Shown in pieces: positions 1-11,400 of a DNA stretch of 64,000 bases. Each line of letters begins with the position of its first letter. Position 1 is the first letter of the stretch. The position numbers and the translations under genes were made by a program. The stretch is from Pararobbsia silviterrae (GTDB lineage: Bacteria; Pseudomonadota; Gammaproteobacteria; Burkholderiales; Burkholderiaceae), in contig NZ_RBZU01000005.1 of NCBI RefSeq assembly GCF_003628125.1, forward strand, positions 1 to 64,000, in the 5' to 3' direction. The notes beneath the pieces are model-generated. The model was not told the origin of the DNA and did not search any database. It saw only the letters and a list, made by a program, of their open reading frames with translations.

Positions 1-42
1 CTCGCTTGGGATCTCGGACCCCGATTTCGGTTTGCGTGGCAT
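1..42 (-). CDS. 5' end of an unknown gene, cut by window edge
   Basis: Only the first 14 codons are in the window (MPRKPKSGSEIPSE). The start at 42 is chosen because a good ribosome binding site (AAAAGGAG, reverse complement of 48-55) lies five bases upstream of it. A second ATG two codons further upstream is in another frame and too close to that site. It lies 70 bp after the end of the gene at 113-496 on the same strand, so it may be the third gene of the same small transcription unit. The start is basic, but no family can be recognised from 14 residues. Confidence 0.45.
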   Translation of the reverse strand, partial: MPRKPKSGSEIPSE

Positions 43-112
43 ACATGCTCCTTTTGGTACATGTTATGCCTCGAACACAAAATCTCTGACACTCTCATAG
101 CGCCGCGGACGA

Positions 113-496
113 TCACTCGCCATCTGGATCTCCCAAGTCATTCAAAATCGAATCGAGGTCCACCAGACCGGCACGGGCTCGCTTAAACAAGTCATCCAGT
201 GCGGAGTACGGTTCTCGGACTTCAAGCAGTACGTGACCATCGAGATCGATCACAACCAGGACTAGATCTTCGACGCCGTAGAATTGGTCCCTGTCGCCAT
301 CGTAGCGTCGACGTCGTTCCTGATACAGGGCATAGCGCTGCCCCTTATGATGGACCTCTAGATACAGAGGGACGGTCACATCGGCGCCTGTAGTCAACCG
401 CCAAGGCGGCTCTGCCACAGCCCATTTTAGAGTGCCGAGTGAAGTCAACCGATTTAGGGTTACTACGAGTTTCAAAATCTTCGCATCGGCTTGCAT
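113..496 (-). CDS. Hypothetical protein, 127 aa
   Basis: This is a complete small soluble protein with no signal peptide or membrane segment. The central part is rich in aromatic and charged residues, with alternating hydrophobic positions (VPLYLEVHHKGQRYALYQ, then LVLVVIDLDGHVLLEV) that suggest a beta-rich core. The C-terminus is acidic (LDSILNDLGDPDGE). It starts only three bases after the stop of the 152-aa membrane protein upstream, so the two are almost certainly co-transcribed. The GC content and third-position GC are lower than in the housekeeping genes from 1.1 kb on, consistent with acquired accessory DNA. I do not recognise the family and assign no function. Confidence 0.6.
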   Translation of the reverse strand: MQADAKILKLVVTLNRLTSLGTLKWAVAEPPWRLTTGADVTVPLYLEVHHKGQRYALYQERRRRYDGDRDQFYGVEDLVLVVIDLDGHVLLEVREPYSALDDLFKRARAGLVDLDSILNDLGDPDGE

Positions 497-499
497 GTT

Positions 500-958
500 C
501 TATTCCCAATTCATGTTTTTTTCGACTTGTTTCAGCGCGATGACAGTCTTTTGCATTTCATAGTACAGCGCCCACGCTTCATCGATTGTCTTGGAACCCT
601 GAGAGCTCTTCTTGCTTTTCGCCAGCCTTTGAGCAAGTCTTCGAGCCTCTAGCCCGTCTGCGCGTTTAACCATTTTGCTCGCCGTCATTAGGAGCGGGTT
701 GGCCAATTGAAGTTGACCCGCAAAGTCGCGTTCGTTCTTAGGCCAGTCGTCCAGATGAGCGCTCAAAGTGGAGCCAATCTTCTCGATGTCTTTGATGACG
801 TCCGGCAGTCGCCCGCGAGCGAGGTAGTGCTTCCTTATGTGGCTTACCTGATACGTAACATACAGCGTCAACACGAATCCAGCTGTGGTGATCGCGACCC
901 CGAACAATGACAGCGCGGTATTGAGATCCTGGACCCATTGCGGAAAATAGCTTGTCAA
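500..958 (-). CDS. Hypothetical single-pass membrane protein, 152 aa
   Basis: The N-terminal part has one convincing transmembrane helix at about residues 15-38 (LFGVAITTAGFVLTLYVTY). It is followed by a basic, helical cytoplasmic region (about 40-152) rich in Lys, Arg and Asp, probably coiled. The only usable start in frame is a TTG; a stop codon lies about 20 codons upstream with no ATG between, so the start is uncertain by a few codons. The next gene begins three bases after its stop, so the pair forms a unit. GC is lower than in the core genes to the right. The family is unknown; small membrane proteins paired with a small soluble protein are common in accessory islands, but nothing here identifies a function. 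Confidence 0.55.
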   Translation of the reverse strand: MTSYFPQWVQDLNTALSLFGVAITTAGFVLTLYVTYQVSHIRKHYLARGRLPDVIKDIEKIGSTLSAHLDDWPKNERDFAGQLQLANPLLMTASKMVKRADGLEARRLAQRLAKSKKSSQGSKTIDEAWALYYEMQKTVIALKQVEKNMNWE

Positions 959-1153
959 AACGCCGTCCCGATCGAATGACCTTCGTTTGCGGCGCGACCG
1001 TGCATCAGATCGTCAAATATTCGACTCCGTCGATCCCTTTCTGTGCCGTTCTGCGTAGCTTTTGGCGTAGGCGACCCGGCCGTGCCCCGCAGCGTGGCGA
1101 ACAGGCACTGCTGCATCATGGGCGTGCGCCTGGCGTGCGGCCACGCATGCCCC

Positions 1154-2455
1154 TTACTCTCCGAGCACCGCCTCAACGTGATCGTGTTCGCGCTGATTCG
1201 ACGCGTGCCGCACGATCGCCCACACCATCAGCACGACCACGCTCGTGCCGAACAGCACGATGATCCACTGTATCGGCAGATCGATCTTGAGCAGCAGCGC
1301 ATAAAGCCCGAGCATCACGAGTACGGCGATGTTCTGGTTGAAGTTCTGCACGGCGATCGAGTGACCCGCCGACAAGAGTTGCGCGCCGCGATGCTGAAGC
1401 ACGGCGTTCATCGGCACGACGAAGAACCCGGCCAGCCCGCCGACGACGAGCATCTCGACGAACGCGAACACGAGGTAGTACGGCAGATGCAGCGCGCCGA
1501 TCCGCCATGCGGCGCCTTCCGGAAAGAGTCCGCGCGAATAGAACGCCATGCAGATCGTGACCGCGCCCACGAGCGGCCCGACGGGCAAGACCTTGAACGC
1601 ATCGCGCATCGGCACGCGCGCCGCCGCCCATGCCGCCCCCGCGGCAATGCCCAGCCCCGTGACCCCTTGGAGCGTCGCGGCCGCCGATAGCGACATGCCG
1701 AGCCGCACGTTCGCCCATTTGAGCACGATCAATTGCAGCGTGACCGCGCTGCCCCACAACAGCGTCGTGACCCAGAGCGCGATCTGCGCGAGCTTGTCGT
1801 GCCAGAGGACGTAGAAGCAGTGACGGAAATCGCGCACGAGCTTGAGCGGCTCGCGCAAGCGGTTCTCGTATCGCGCGCCCGTGTCGGGGATATCGATGTT
1901 GAGCACGCCCGCAAGTGCATAGACAAGGAACATCACGGCCATCGCGCATTGCGCGGCCGTATGCACGAGCGGCACGGTGTGCGCGCTGAGCCACTGCGCG
2001 ACGCCCTGACTCACGAGCGCGCCGCCGGCCATCGTGCCGACGATCGTCGACAGCACGGTCGCCGATTCGAGCCACGCGTTCGCGGCGACGAGCTGACGCG
2101 CCGGCAGCAACTCGGTCAGGATGCCGTATTTCGCGGGCGAATACGCGGCGGCGCCGAATCCGATGAGCCCGTAGGCGAGCATCGGATGCACGTTCGCGAG
2201 CATCAGCACGCAGCCGCATGCCTTGAGCGCGTTCGAGACGAACATCACATGGCGCTTCTGCATCGCATCCGCGAACGCGCCGACAAACGGCGCGAGCACG
2301 ATGTACGAGATCGTGAACAGGATCTGGAGCAGCGGCGTGACCCAGGGTTCCGCGTGGATATCGCGCAGCAGCGCGATGGCGGCGATCAGTAACGCATTGT
2401 CGGCGAGCGACGATACGAACTGCGCGGCGATGATCGTGTAAAAGCCTTTCTTCAT
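1154..2455 (-). CDS. lplT: Lysophospholipid transporter LplT (MFS)
   Basis: This is a 433-aa major-facilitator permease with about 12 hydrophobic helices. It flips lysophospholipids, chiefly lyso-PE, across the inner membrane for re-acylation. The N-terminus after the chosen ATG (MKKGFYTIIAAQFVSSLADN) matches the family start, where the QF.S...DNALL motif begins helix 1. An in-frame ATG at 2506 would add 17 residues of basic, low-complexity sequence. The start at 2455 is preferred because it has AGGA just upstream and fits family length. The E. coli LplT partner Aas is not adjacent. The gene lies 65 bp downstream of suhB on the same strand and may be co-transcribed with it. Confidence 0.85.
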   Translation of the reverse strand: MKKGFYTIIAAQFVSSLADNALLIAAIALLRDIHAEPWVTPLLQILFTISYIVLAPFVGAFADAMQKRHVMFVSNALKACGCVLMLANVHPMLAYGLIGFGAAAYSPAKYGILTELLPARQLVAANAWLESATVLSTIVGTMAGGALVSQGVAQWLSAHTVPLVHTAAQCAMAVMFLVYALAGVLNIDIPDTGARYENRLREPLKLVRDFRHCFYVLWHDKLAQIALWVTTLLWGSAVTLQLIVLKWANVRLGMSLSAAATLQGVTGLGIAAGAAWAAARVPMRDAFKVLPVGPLVGAVTICMAFYSRGLFPEGAAWRIGALHLPYYLVFAFVEMLVVGGLAGFFVVPMNAVLQHRGAQLLSAGHSIAVQNFNQNIAVLVMLGLYALLLKIDLPIQWIIVLFGTSVVVLMVWAIVRHASNQREHDHVEAVLGE

Positions 2456-2520
2456 CCGTCCTGGCATCCGGGGCGCGCACGCCGTCGCCGGCATGCGCGC
2501 GACCATCTCAAGCCCTGTGC

Positions 2521-3324
2521 TCAGGCCGCGGCTTCATGCACCTTGCTGTACGGGTTCAGCAGCGGAATCATCTGCGCGTAGAGCTTCGGATTCGCCGCGA
2601 TGATCTCGCTCATATGCAGGAAATCGGCTTCGCCCGTGTAATTGCCGACGAGGCCGCCGGCCTCGGTGATCAGCAGGCTGCCCGCGGCGACGTCCCACGC
2701 CTTGATGCCTTGTTCGAAGAAGCCGTCCATGCGTCCGGCCGCGACGTTCGCGAGATCGAGCGCGGCGGCGCCCGGCCGGCGCAGACCCGCGCACGCCTCG
2801 GTCATTTCGCCGAACAGGTTCTTGTAACGGTCGAGACCCTGGAGATCACGGAACGGAAAGCCCGTGCAGAGCAGCGCGTCCGCCAGACGGTCGCGCTTGC
2901 CGACGCGAATGCGCCGATCGTTGAGGAACGCGCCGCGTCCGCGCGATGCGACGAACAGGTCGTTGCGATTCGGATCGAAGACGACGGCCTGCGTCACGAT
3001 GCCGTTGTGCGCCAGCGCGATCGACACACAGTAGTACGGGAATCCATGAATGAAGTTCGTCGTGCCGTCGAGCGGATCGATGATCCATTCGAACTCCGAC
3101 GTGTGCTCGCTGCGGCCCGATTCCTCGGCGAGGATCGCGTGATCGGGGTAGGCCGTCGAAATCGTCTCGATGATCGCGGCTTCGGAAGCCTTGTCGACCT
3201 CGGTCACGAAGTCGTTGTGCTGCTTCTTGCTGACCTTGACGAGGTCGAGATCGAGCGACGCGCGATTGATGATCTGTCCGGCGCGGCGCGCGGCCTTGAC
3301 GGCGATGTTGAGCATCGGATGCAT
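2521..3324 (-). CDS. suhB: Inositol-1-monophosphatase family protein SuhB
   Basis: This is a 267-aa Mg2+-dependent phosphatase of the IMPase fold. Both signature motifs are present: DPLDGTTNF (metal- and substrate-binding) in the first half and [15 protein letters not shown] near the C-terminus, together with the EESG metal-ligand motif. In E. coli the same protein is also an NusA/rRNA antitermination partner, so its role need not be inositol metabolism. The ATG at 3324 is chosen because the protein then starts [16 protein letters not shown], as in beta-proteobacterial homologues; the open frame continues upstream only as low-quality sequence. It is divergent from trmJ, with 239 bp between the two start codons, and lplT follows it on the same strand. 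Confidence 0.92.
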   Translation of the reverse strand: MHPMLNIAVKAARRAGQIINRASLDLDLVKVSKKQHNDFVTEVDKASEAAIIETISTAYPDHAILAEESGRSEHTSEFEWIIDPLDGTTNFIHGFPYYCVSIALAHNGIVTQAVVFDPNRNDLFVASRGRGAFLNDRRIRVGKRDRLADALLCTGFPFRDLQGLDRYKNLFGEMTEACAGLRRPGAAALDLANVAAGRMDGFFEQGIKAWDVAAGSLLITEAGGLVGNYTGEADFLHMSEIIAANPKLYAQMIPLLNPYSKVHEAAA

Positions 3325-3563
3325 GAGACGAAATCCTTGTGGCGATGAAAGGCGATGGCCGAAGCCGGGCCGGCAGACGGAATACCTCGAACGGCCGGCG
3401 CGCGCGGCGCGGGATCGTTCGAACGGAAAAAGAGCGGGGTGCCGGCGCGGAACGGGCCGTTCGGGCACGCAAAGTCGACATTCTATCCGAGAGGGGCTGC
3501 GCTTGCCGCCTCGACGCAGGTAACATTTGCGTCCGTCCCCGCTGCAATCCACCGAATTCGCCG

Positions 3564-4367
3564 ATGACCGATACCCTGCGTCCCGCCGACGCCGAACCCG
3601 CCGTGGCCGGCGGTTTTACCTCGACGCGCTTCGTGCTCGTCGAGCCGAGCCACCCCGGCAACGTCGGGGCGGCCGCGCGTGCGCTCAAGACCATGGGTTT
3701 CGCGCGCCTCGTCGTGGTCCGCCCGCGCGTCGCGCACGTGCACGAAGACCCCGATGCGCGCGCGATGGCCAGCGGCGCCGACGACGTGCTCGCGAGCACG
3801 CATCTCGTCGACTCGCTCGACGAAGCGCTCAGCGGCGTGCACTGGTCGCTCGCGCTCTCGGCGCGCACGCGCGAATACGGCCCCCCGGTCATGACCCCGC
3901 GCGCCGCGGCCGAACGCGCCGTGCCGATCGTCGCGGGCGGGCAGCACGAGATCGCGCTCGTGTTCGGCAACGAGCGCGTGGGCCTGTCGAATGCCGACGT
4001 CGAGCGCTGCAGCGCGATCGTCCATATCCCCGCGAATCCCGCGTATAGCTCGCTGAATCTCGCGCAGGCCGTGCAGGTGCTCGCCTACGAGTTGCGCACG
4101 GCGTTCCAGATGCACGGCCCCGTCGCGCACGCGGCGACCGGCTCGGGCGACCTCGACGCGTCGCCGCTCGCCGCGAACGACGATGTCGAACGCATGTTCG
4201 TGCATCTCGAGAACGCGCTCGTCGCGATCGACTTTCTCGATCCGGCCAACCCGAAGAAGCTGATGCCGCGTCTGCGCAGACTGTTTTCGCGCACGGGCCT
4301 CGAACGCGAAGAAGTCCATATCCTGCGCGGCATCGCGAAGCATATTCTGCTCAAGGCGCATCGATAG
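3564..4367 (+). CDS. trmJ: tRNA (cytidine/uridine-2'-O-)-methyltransferase TrmJ
   Basis: This is a 267-aa SPOUT-class methyltransferase that 2'-O-methylates residue 32 in the anticodon loop of several tRNAs. Motifs seen: [22 protein letters not shown] near the N-terminus (the N-G-AAR motif of SpoU/TrmJ enzymes), [10 protein letters not shown] in the middle, and [22 protein letters not shown], the SAM-binding deep-knot region. The C-terminal 80 residues form the basic extension typical of TrmJ rather than TrmL. The ATG at 3564 gives the family start; the frame is open further upstream without coding character. It is divergent from suhB and lies 227 bp before cysE. Confidence 0.9.
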   Translation: MTDTLRPADAEPAVAGGFTSTRFVLVEPSHPGNVGAAARALKTMGFARLVVVRPRVAHVHEDPDARAMASGADDVLASTHLVDSLDEALSGVHWSLALSARTREYGPPVMTPRAAAERAVPIVAGGQHEIALVFGNERVGLSNADVERCSAIVHIPANPAYSSLNLAQAVQVLAYELRTAFQMHGPVAHAATGSGDLDASPLAANDDVERMFVHLENALVAIDFLDPANPKKLMPRLRRLFSRTGLEREEVHILRGIAKHILLKAHR

Positions 4368-4429
4368 GCGCGGCGCTTATTGCGTCGTGTCGCCTCGTCG
4401 ACGTGTTGCCCATAGACGCCAAGGGGCTA

Positions 4430-4458
4430 TGCCAATGCGTGCGGCGAATCCCCTACAA
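4430..4458 (+). promoter_or_regulatory. Possible cysE promoter
   Basis: TACAAT at 4453-4458 is a good sigma70 -10 hexamer. The best-spaced -35 element 17 bp upstream is only weakly similar (TGCCAA at 4430-4435). The predicted transcript start is about 130 bp ahead of the cysE start codon. The call rests mainly on the -10 match. Confidence 0.3.
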
Positions 4459-4594
4459 TTTGCGGCATGGCCTGAACGTAGACCCCACGTCGCTCACGTC
4501 GCTCAAGCGGTGCCCCCATAGCGCCGATGCACGATGTTCGCGTGCCCCGTTCGGGCGCCCCGGCGCGCCGCGTCGGCTCCATCGAATACGAATC

Positions 4595-5377
4595 ATGTTC
4601 TCGAGACTCCGCGAAGACATTGCCGCGATCCGCGCAAAGGATCCGGCGGCCCGCAGCACGTGGGAAGTCCTGACGTGCTACCCGGGCGTGCATGCCTTGA
4701 TGTTCCATCGGGTCGCGCACGCATGCTGGGGTGTCGGCCTGCGCTGGCTCGCGCGTTTTATCTCGCAGTGGGGCCGGTTCTGGACCGGCATCGAGATTCA
4801 TCCGGCCGCGCGCATCGGACGCCGCGTGTTCATCGACCACGGCATGGGTGTCGTGATCGGCCAGACCGCCGAGGTCGGAGACGACTGCACGATCTACCAG
4901 GGCGTCACGCTGGGCGGGACCTCGCTCACGCGCGGCGCGAAGCGGCATCCGACGCTCGGCGCGGGCGTCATCGTCGGCGCGGGCGCGCAAGTGCTCGGCG
5001 GCTTCACGGTCGGCGAAGGCGCGAAGATCGGCTCGAATGCCGTCGTCGTCAAACCCGTGCCCGCGGGCGCGACGGCGCTCGGCAATCCGGCGCGGATCAT
5101 CGCGGCGCGCACCGCGGAGCATGCGCCCGCGGCCGCGCTCGACACGCTGCATCCGGTCGCGCGTGCGTTCGCCGCCTACGGCGTGACGCCGAACCTCGAT
5201 GATCCGACCTCGCTCGCGATCAACGGGCTCATCGAGCACGTGAGCCGTCAGGCAAGCCGTGTCGACGAAATCGTCGAAGCGCTCGATCGCCTCGGCGCGC
5301 ATCTCGCGAACGAGCCCGCATGCAGCGAAAACGTCGCCCGGCTCAAGCGTCTCGCGGAAGTCGTCGAAGGGCGCTGA
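4595..5377 (+). CDS. cysE: Serine O-acetyltransferase CysE
   Basis: This is a 260-aa hexapeptide-repeat acetyltransferase that makes O-acetylserine from serine and acetyl-CoA, the first committed step of cysteine synthesis. The left-handed beta-helix is visible as repeated hydrophobic-xx-G units between about residues 70 and 165. It contains the catalytic region [43 protein letters not shown]. The long C-terminal tail after the helix is characteristic of the Burkholderia form. The ATG at 4595 gives [12 protein letters not shown], the expected N-terminus. In related genomes lpxH usually follows cysE; here a 6.5-kb effector-type gene lies between them. Confidence 0.92.
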   Translation: MFSRLREDIAAIRAKDPAARSTWEVLTCYPGVHALMFHRVAHACWGVGLRWLARFISQWGRFWTGIEIHPAARIGRRVFIDHGMGVVIGQTAEVGDDCTIYQGVTLGGTSLTRGAKRHPTLGAGVIVGAGAQVLGGFTVGEGAKIGSNAVVVKPVPAGATALGNPARIIAARTAEHAPAAALDTLHPVARAFAAYGVTPNLDDPTSLAINGLIEHVSRQASRVDEIVEALDRLGAHLANEPACSENVARLKRLAEVVEGR

Positions 5378-5473
5378 CCGCGCCGCGGACGACGGGGCGT
5401 GCGTCGGTTTCACATGGATCGCGCATCCTGATCGTTAGGGATAAAGGGGGATAGCGCGTCGCCGCTATGGTGC

Positions 5474-5493
5474 GTGTCTCGAAGACACGGAGG
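5474..5493 (+). promoter_or_regulatory. Hairpin next to Shine-Dalgarno of the NEL effector gene
   Basis: A perfect inverted repeat GTGTCT-CGA-AGACAC occupies 5474-5488. It directly abuts a strong Shine-Dalgarno GGAGG (5489-5493), which lies six bases before the ATG at 5500. The GGAGG is the main reason for preferring that start over the in-frame ATG at 5467. In RNA the repeat could form a 6-bp stem with a 3-nt loop beside the ribosome site; in DNA it could be a repressor operator. No trans-acting factor can be named. Confidence 0.4.
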
Positions 5494-5499
5494 CGCGCG

Positions 5500-8400
5500 A
5501 TGCCCGGCACACGATCCTTGAATCCGTCCGCGTCGATTCGCACGCACCGCACCGCGCCGCGCCGAGAACGCGAAACGCGGTCGCCCGATCGCTCGCGAGG
5601 CATGGCGCACATCGCAGGCGTTGGTCCGCGCGAGACCGATCGATCGCGTTACGCGACACGTCCGGACACGGTGCGGCCTCGCGCAGTGCCGGACGCCGAT
5701 CATTTCCGGCGCTTGGCCGAGCGTCTCGCGACACCGGGGGCGTGCCGGACGATCCGTCCCGAATGTATCGCGGAGATCCTCACGCGGTTGCCCGCATGGC
5801 CTGCCGATGTGCGTCTCGCGCTGATCTCGCGCAATCCGGACGGCGGCGTGGCACGCGTGATCGAAGTCGGACGCGAGGCGGCGCGCCGGTACGGTGCGAC
5901 GATCCCGATCGACGCGATCGAGCGATACACGCGCGCCGCACCCGGACCTCGCGACGACCCGCGACGCGACGCGCTCGACGCTTTCCTTTCCGACGTGCTC
6001 GACGCGCTCGATACGCTCGACGCGCGCCATCGCGCGCGATGGTTCGAGGATGCCGCCGTGATTGCCGATGCGCCGGGTTTTGATCCGGTGACCTGGGTAC
6101 GCGACGCCGTGTCGGAATATTTAATGACGCATGCGCCGGCGCTCGCGCAGGATCGCACGATGCTCGCGCGCGCCGGCGATCTCGAGTCCGCCGGCGTCGA
6201 CTACGCGGCGCACCGCGACGCGTTCGACGCGCAGTGTGCGATGCTGGCCGTGCCGACGATATCCAAGCCCGCGGGCGTGTTCGCGTTGCTGATGTCGTGG
6301 CTGACGGGTGTGAGGGGTGCGCCGCACGCACGGCGTTTGGCGAGGGGTGCCGAGGGGGCGTCGACGGTCGATGTCCCATCGATGCATGCCGCGGCGGCTC
6401 AGCCGCCGCAGTGGGTGGCGCGTGGTCCGTCCTATGAGGGCGGGATGCATGCCGGCACCGGGTTCCATGCGAGGGCGACTTCCAACGCGATATCTGAGCC
6501 GATATCAAAGCCGATATCAAAGCCGATTCTCAAGCCCGCCGCGAAGCCGCTGCCGAAGCAGAACGACGTGCGCATCGCGCGGGCGGCCGCGCGGGCGCTG
6601 GCCCGCGCATCGAAGGGCGGACCAGCGCCGTCTGCGGCAAACCGTGCGACCTGGCTGTCCGCGCTCTTTGCCGATCATGCGCGGCACGCGCAACAAGCGC
6701 GGCGCAACGCGACGGACATGTCGGACACCTGGGCGCGCGCGCTCGCGCGACACGAGCGGAGCTACGGCGCGCGTCGAGGCGAGACGATGGCGAGCGCGTA
6801 CCGTCAGATGTTGCTCTCGCGCATGATCGAGTTTCTGGCGTCCGGGTCCGCCGAGGCGCCGCCGTTGACGCTCGGGGGCCTCTCGCTTGCCGAAGCCGCG
6901 CGCGCCAAACAGACGACACGCGAGGTTAAGGACGCGTGCGTAAGCCGTATCTCGCGCGAACTCGGCGTGTCCGAGTCGACGGCGGACTGGGCCGCCACGT
7001 GCCTGTTCGCCGCGCATCTCCCCGTCTGCGTTCACCCGGGCGTGCCGGGCGACCTCGTGCTCGGCAGCCTCGAGTGGGTCGATGTTCAGAACGGCATGGC
7101 CCTTGCCGAGTCGCTCGATGCGGATCCGTTCGACCTGTCTTACGCTGCGCTTCTGTCGTACGCGCAGACGGTCGAAGTCGCGCAGCGTAACGGCACGTTG
7201 CCTGCGCATCTGCGTATGGAGGGCATGCTCGAACGGACGCTTTTCGCCTTGCACGGCGGGTGGCGTGCGCCGCAGGAGGACACGGGGCCCTTGCACGAAG
7301 TCGCTTACGCGCATCGAACGAACGATACGGTTTGGCATGCGCTCGCCGTGGCGCGCGATCTGCGCTACGACAAGGTGGGGCGTCTGCTTGCGCGTACCGA
7401 GGCACTCGCGAAGTTCGAGGCCAAGCCCCCGATGACCCGTCGTACGTTCACGCAGCGGATGTTGCGCAAGAGCCTTCCCTACGAGCCGACCGACGCGATG
7501 ATCGAACACCTGATGTCACACGACGTCATCGAGACGCGCAACGGCGAGCTCTCGCTCGACGCGCTCTACGGCAGTTATCTCGACACCTATCGCGCGCGCA
7601 TCGAGCCGGTCTTCACGCATGTCGCGCGCGACGCGCTCGACGCGATGGGGATGCCGGGTTCGGGAGATGCGTCGTCCTCGGCGTCGATCCGCCTGCTCAT
7701 GCCGCATGTCGAGATCACGAAGCACGCGCAATGGGCGGCGAGCCCGGGCGACGTCGGGTTCGAGCCCGCGCGCACCCTCCATCATCGCGGCCGCGATGAC
7801 GTGTTGATCGTCGCGTGGCGTACAGGCCGCGACGAGGCGCTGTATTCGATCAACCTGCCGGATCTGTTGAACGGTACGACCGCGTCGGAGGCGCTGCTCC
7901 GGCCGTTCGTATCGGATGAGCGTCTGCTTGCGCAGAAACTCGGCGAGGCGCGCGGGCAGCTCTTCCTCGACGAGGCGAACCGCGATGTCCGATGGGGGGA
8001 TGAGGCACGCTGGGGTGTCGAAACCTGGTCCGCGCCGCGTCCGCAGATGTCGGCCGCCGCGCAGATCGGGTACTACTTCGCGGATGTCTATCGCGCGCAT
8101 GCGCGCGAGGCCGGTTATGAAGCGACGGCGATCCAGAAGCGCAATGCCGCGCTCGTCGATTTCCTGAAGTCGCTCGTGCCTTTTCACGACTTCATCCAAC
8201 ACGTGCGGGCCGGGCAGTCCTCCGAAGCGGTCGGTGCGCTCGGACGCGATGTGATTGCGCTGATTCCGCTTGCGCGGGCGATCGGCAAGGGCGTCACGGG
8301 TCTGACGCGGCTCGCGCGGATCGGGGGCGCAACGGCGCGGGCCGGATCGGCGAATGCGGCCGGCGCGATCACGCGAGGCACGGCGACGTCCGCCTCGGCG

Positions 8401-11400
8401 GCGGCGCTGCGCCTGTCCGCGCTCAAGATCGCGCGCGGTGTCGCGCGCGAGGCAGTGTTGCTGTTCGATCCGGGGTTCGAACTCGCGCTCGGCGCGGGCC
8501 GGCTCGCGGTGTCGGGCGCACGATGGGCGTCGACTCGGCTCGGGCGATTCGCGCTCGCGCTCGATGCGACGATCGGCGCGGCCGTCCATCGGTTGCCGAT
8601 GCGCGAGCCCAACACGCGCACGGCTTCGATCCGCGGTCGTGTCTTTCCGGTCATCGATCTCGAAGGCCACGCCATACCGGTCAAGGCGATCGCGTCTCGC
8701 ACGGATGGCGGCGTCATCGTCCATGCGGTCGACCCTCACTCGGGATTGCCTTATGGCCCGAGACTCGCGATCGATGCGCACGGTCGCGTCGCCGAGGCGG
8801 CCGCCTTGCGCAAGGCGATTCCATTGCGTCGAATCGACATGAGCCATCGGTTCGAAACAGCATTGCCGGCGGGGACGCGCGTCGAAGTGTGGCCGTATCT
8901 GCGTGCGCAGGCCGGCGACCATGCCGTGCTGCGGATCGACGATGCGTTTTATACGGTTCATCTTCGCAAGCGGTCGCCTTGTCTGAGACGTGTCGACGAT
9001 GGGGCCGTGCTGAGCGTGGGTCGTGCGCCCGACGCGGTGTCGGCGACACGCGGCGCATCCGTCGACATCGAGCTCGACGGAAGCGCCGAAGCGCCGATGC
9101 TGCGCGTGACGCGCTCACGCGGCGACGCCGTGGCGGGCGAGCCCGTCTCCCTCGACGCGCAGTCGGCGCAGGCGCTCGAGCGGTACCGCGCAAGCCCTCG
9201 ATTGCCGGCTCACGCACAGCCGAACCGGGTCGGCATGATCGCCGTGGACGGACGCCGCTATGTGCGGATCGGCGAGCACGACTATTTTGTGGTCTTCGAA
9301 GAGGGCACGTGGCGTGTGTGTCACGAGCGAGCGCGTTGGAAACCCGGCTTGCCGATCGCATTCGATGCGGCGACGAACCAGTGGGCTGTGCGCTCGAGTC
9401 CGAATCTGCCGGGCGGCGTCAATCCGGACGCGCCGAGGGTCGAGTCGGCCGCTCCCGTGAATTCGGTGCGGGCCGATCAGGTCCACGCTCAGATGGTCGG
9501 GCAGACCGGCGATCCGCAGACCATGTTCGAACAATGGGTGACACATCATGGCGTGCCGGATGACGATGCGAAGCGGATCCGTCTCGCTATCGAGACCGGT
9601 GCGGCCGAACTCGATCTGAGCGCGATTCCGGTGACAAGCGTCCCGAATTTTCTGCGTACGACGCCCGGCGTTAAAGCATTGAGTTTGCGCATTGCGGCGG
9701 TAGAGACGTTCACGGCGACGCCGCACGCATTCGGCGAGATCGAACGTCTCAGACTCTTCGCGGGCGACGCGGCGTCCGTCGTGATCATGCCCAGGAGGGC
9801 TGACGTGATGAACAACATCGAGGCGGCGCCGCTTGCGCGACTCGACCTCGTCGGCGGCGACAGGCTCCGGGAAATTTCGCTTCATGCGTGGAAGATTCAC
9901 ACACTGGATCTTCGCGATGTGGATCATGTCAGGCGTCTGATCTGTGAATGGGGCGCGCTCGAGACCTTCGATCTGCCGGATATGAGACACCTGGAGATCC
10001 TCGATTTGAAGGACAACCGGCTCACCGCGCTTCGTGTCAAGGATACGCATGCGTTCCCCGCGCTCGATACGCTGGACCTGTCGAGAAACGCGCTGACGTC
10101 GCTGCCGAGATTGAACGCTCCGAGGCTGGATGCCGTGTTGCTGAGCGACAATCGCTTGACGGACGTCGAATCGCTCGAACATCTGGCGTCCATCTCGACG
10201 TTGGATCTCCGTCGCAACGCACTGCAGCATGTGCCGGTGTATCTCGCGTCGCGAGACACATTGAAGACCTACCTGCTGGCGGCAAACGACTTCGACGAAG
10301 TGGATGCAGACATTGGCGCGTTCCGGCATCTGCAGACGCTCGATTTATCGAGCAATCGGATCGGCGTGCTGCCGGACGCAATCGGATCGTGCAGGAATCT
10401 CCAGTCGCTCGACGTTTCGTACAATCGACTCGTCACATTGCCGCCGAGCATCGGCACGTTGCCGCATCTGCAGATGCTCGATCTTGCCGTGAACGATCTG
10501 TTCGACGTGCCTTCACACCTGACGACGCTGCGTCAGCTTCGCGATCTCGATCTCGCCGCCAACCATATTCGCGTCCTGCCGGATCGGATTGACGATCTTC
10601 CGCTCGAACGTCTCTGTCTTGATGACAACCCGCTCGACGGCGTGCCCGCGCCGTTATTGCGCGCGCACACGAGATCGGGACAGCCCTCGCTGCCTGATCT
10701 CGAGTATCTGGCGATATCGAGAACAGGGATTGCGTCGCTGCCGCAGGGGATCGGCCACCATACTCGGCTCGACGTGATCGAGATCGACGGCAATCCGCGA
10801 CTCGACGCGCTGCCTGACGATCTGACGCGTCTTGTGAACCTTCGCGAGTTACAGATCGAACGCTGCGGCTTGGTCGAGTTGCCGCCCGTGCTCGCAGGCA
10901 TGAGGCCGAACACCATTGCGCGACTCAACGGCAATCCGCTGAGCAACAACGCGTTGGCCACGATCGAGGCGCGGAACACGGGCCGGTCGGACTGGCGTCC
11001 GGCGTCCGGTGCGCGCCTCACTAACGAGCCGGCGTTCAATGACGCCGACCTCGACTTGGAGGTCGAGGCCTGGCGCTCGCGCGCGCGCTTACCCGTGAGT
11101 AGTGCCGCGCGACGCTTCTGGCGGCAGGACCTCGCCTCCAAGGGCACAATGGACTTCGCGCTGCTCTTGCGTCGTCTGGCTCATACCGCCGCCTATCGGT
11201 CCGGCGGGCAAGTGATGCGCAGTGCGATGATCCGTCGTGTCAACGACATGCTGGACAGCCTGGAAGACGCGCCGGAATTGCGTGCGTCGGTCGTCGCGCT
11301 CGCCACCGACGGTGTGGAGACCTGCGTCGATCGAGTCCAGCTCTGCTTCGATTCGATCCGCACGACGGTCGCGCTCCATCGGATCGAATCCGAGGGGGGG

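Noticed and set aside
5378-5499. hrp/PIP box (TTCG-N15/16-TTCG) ahead of the NEL gene
   Set aside because: No spaced TTCG pair is present in the interval, so no type III regulon site can be claimed.
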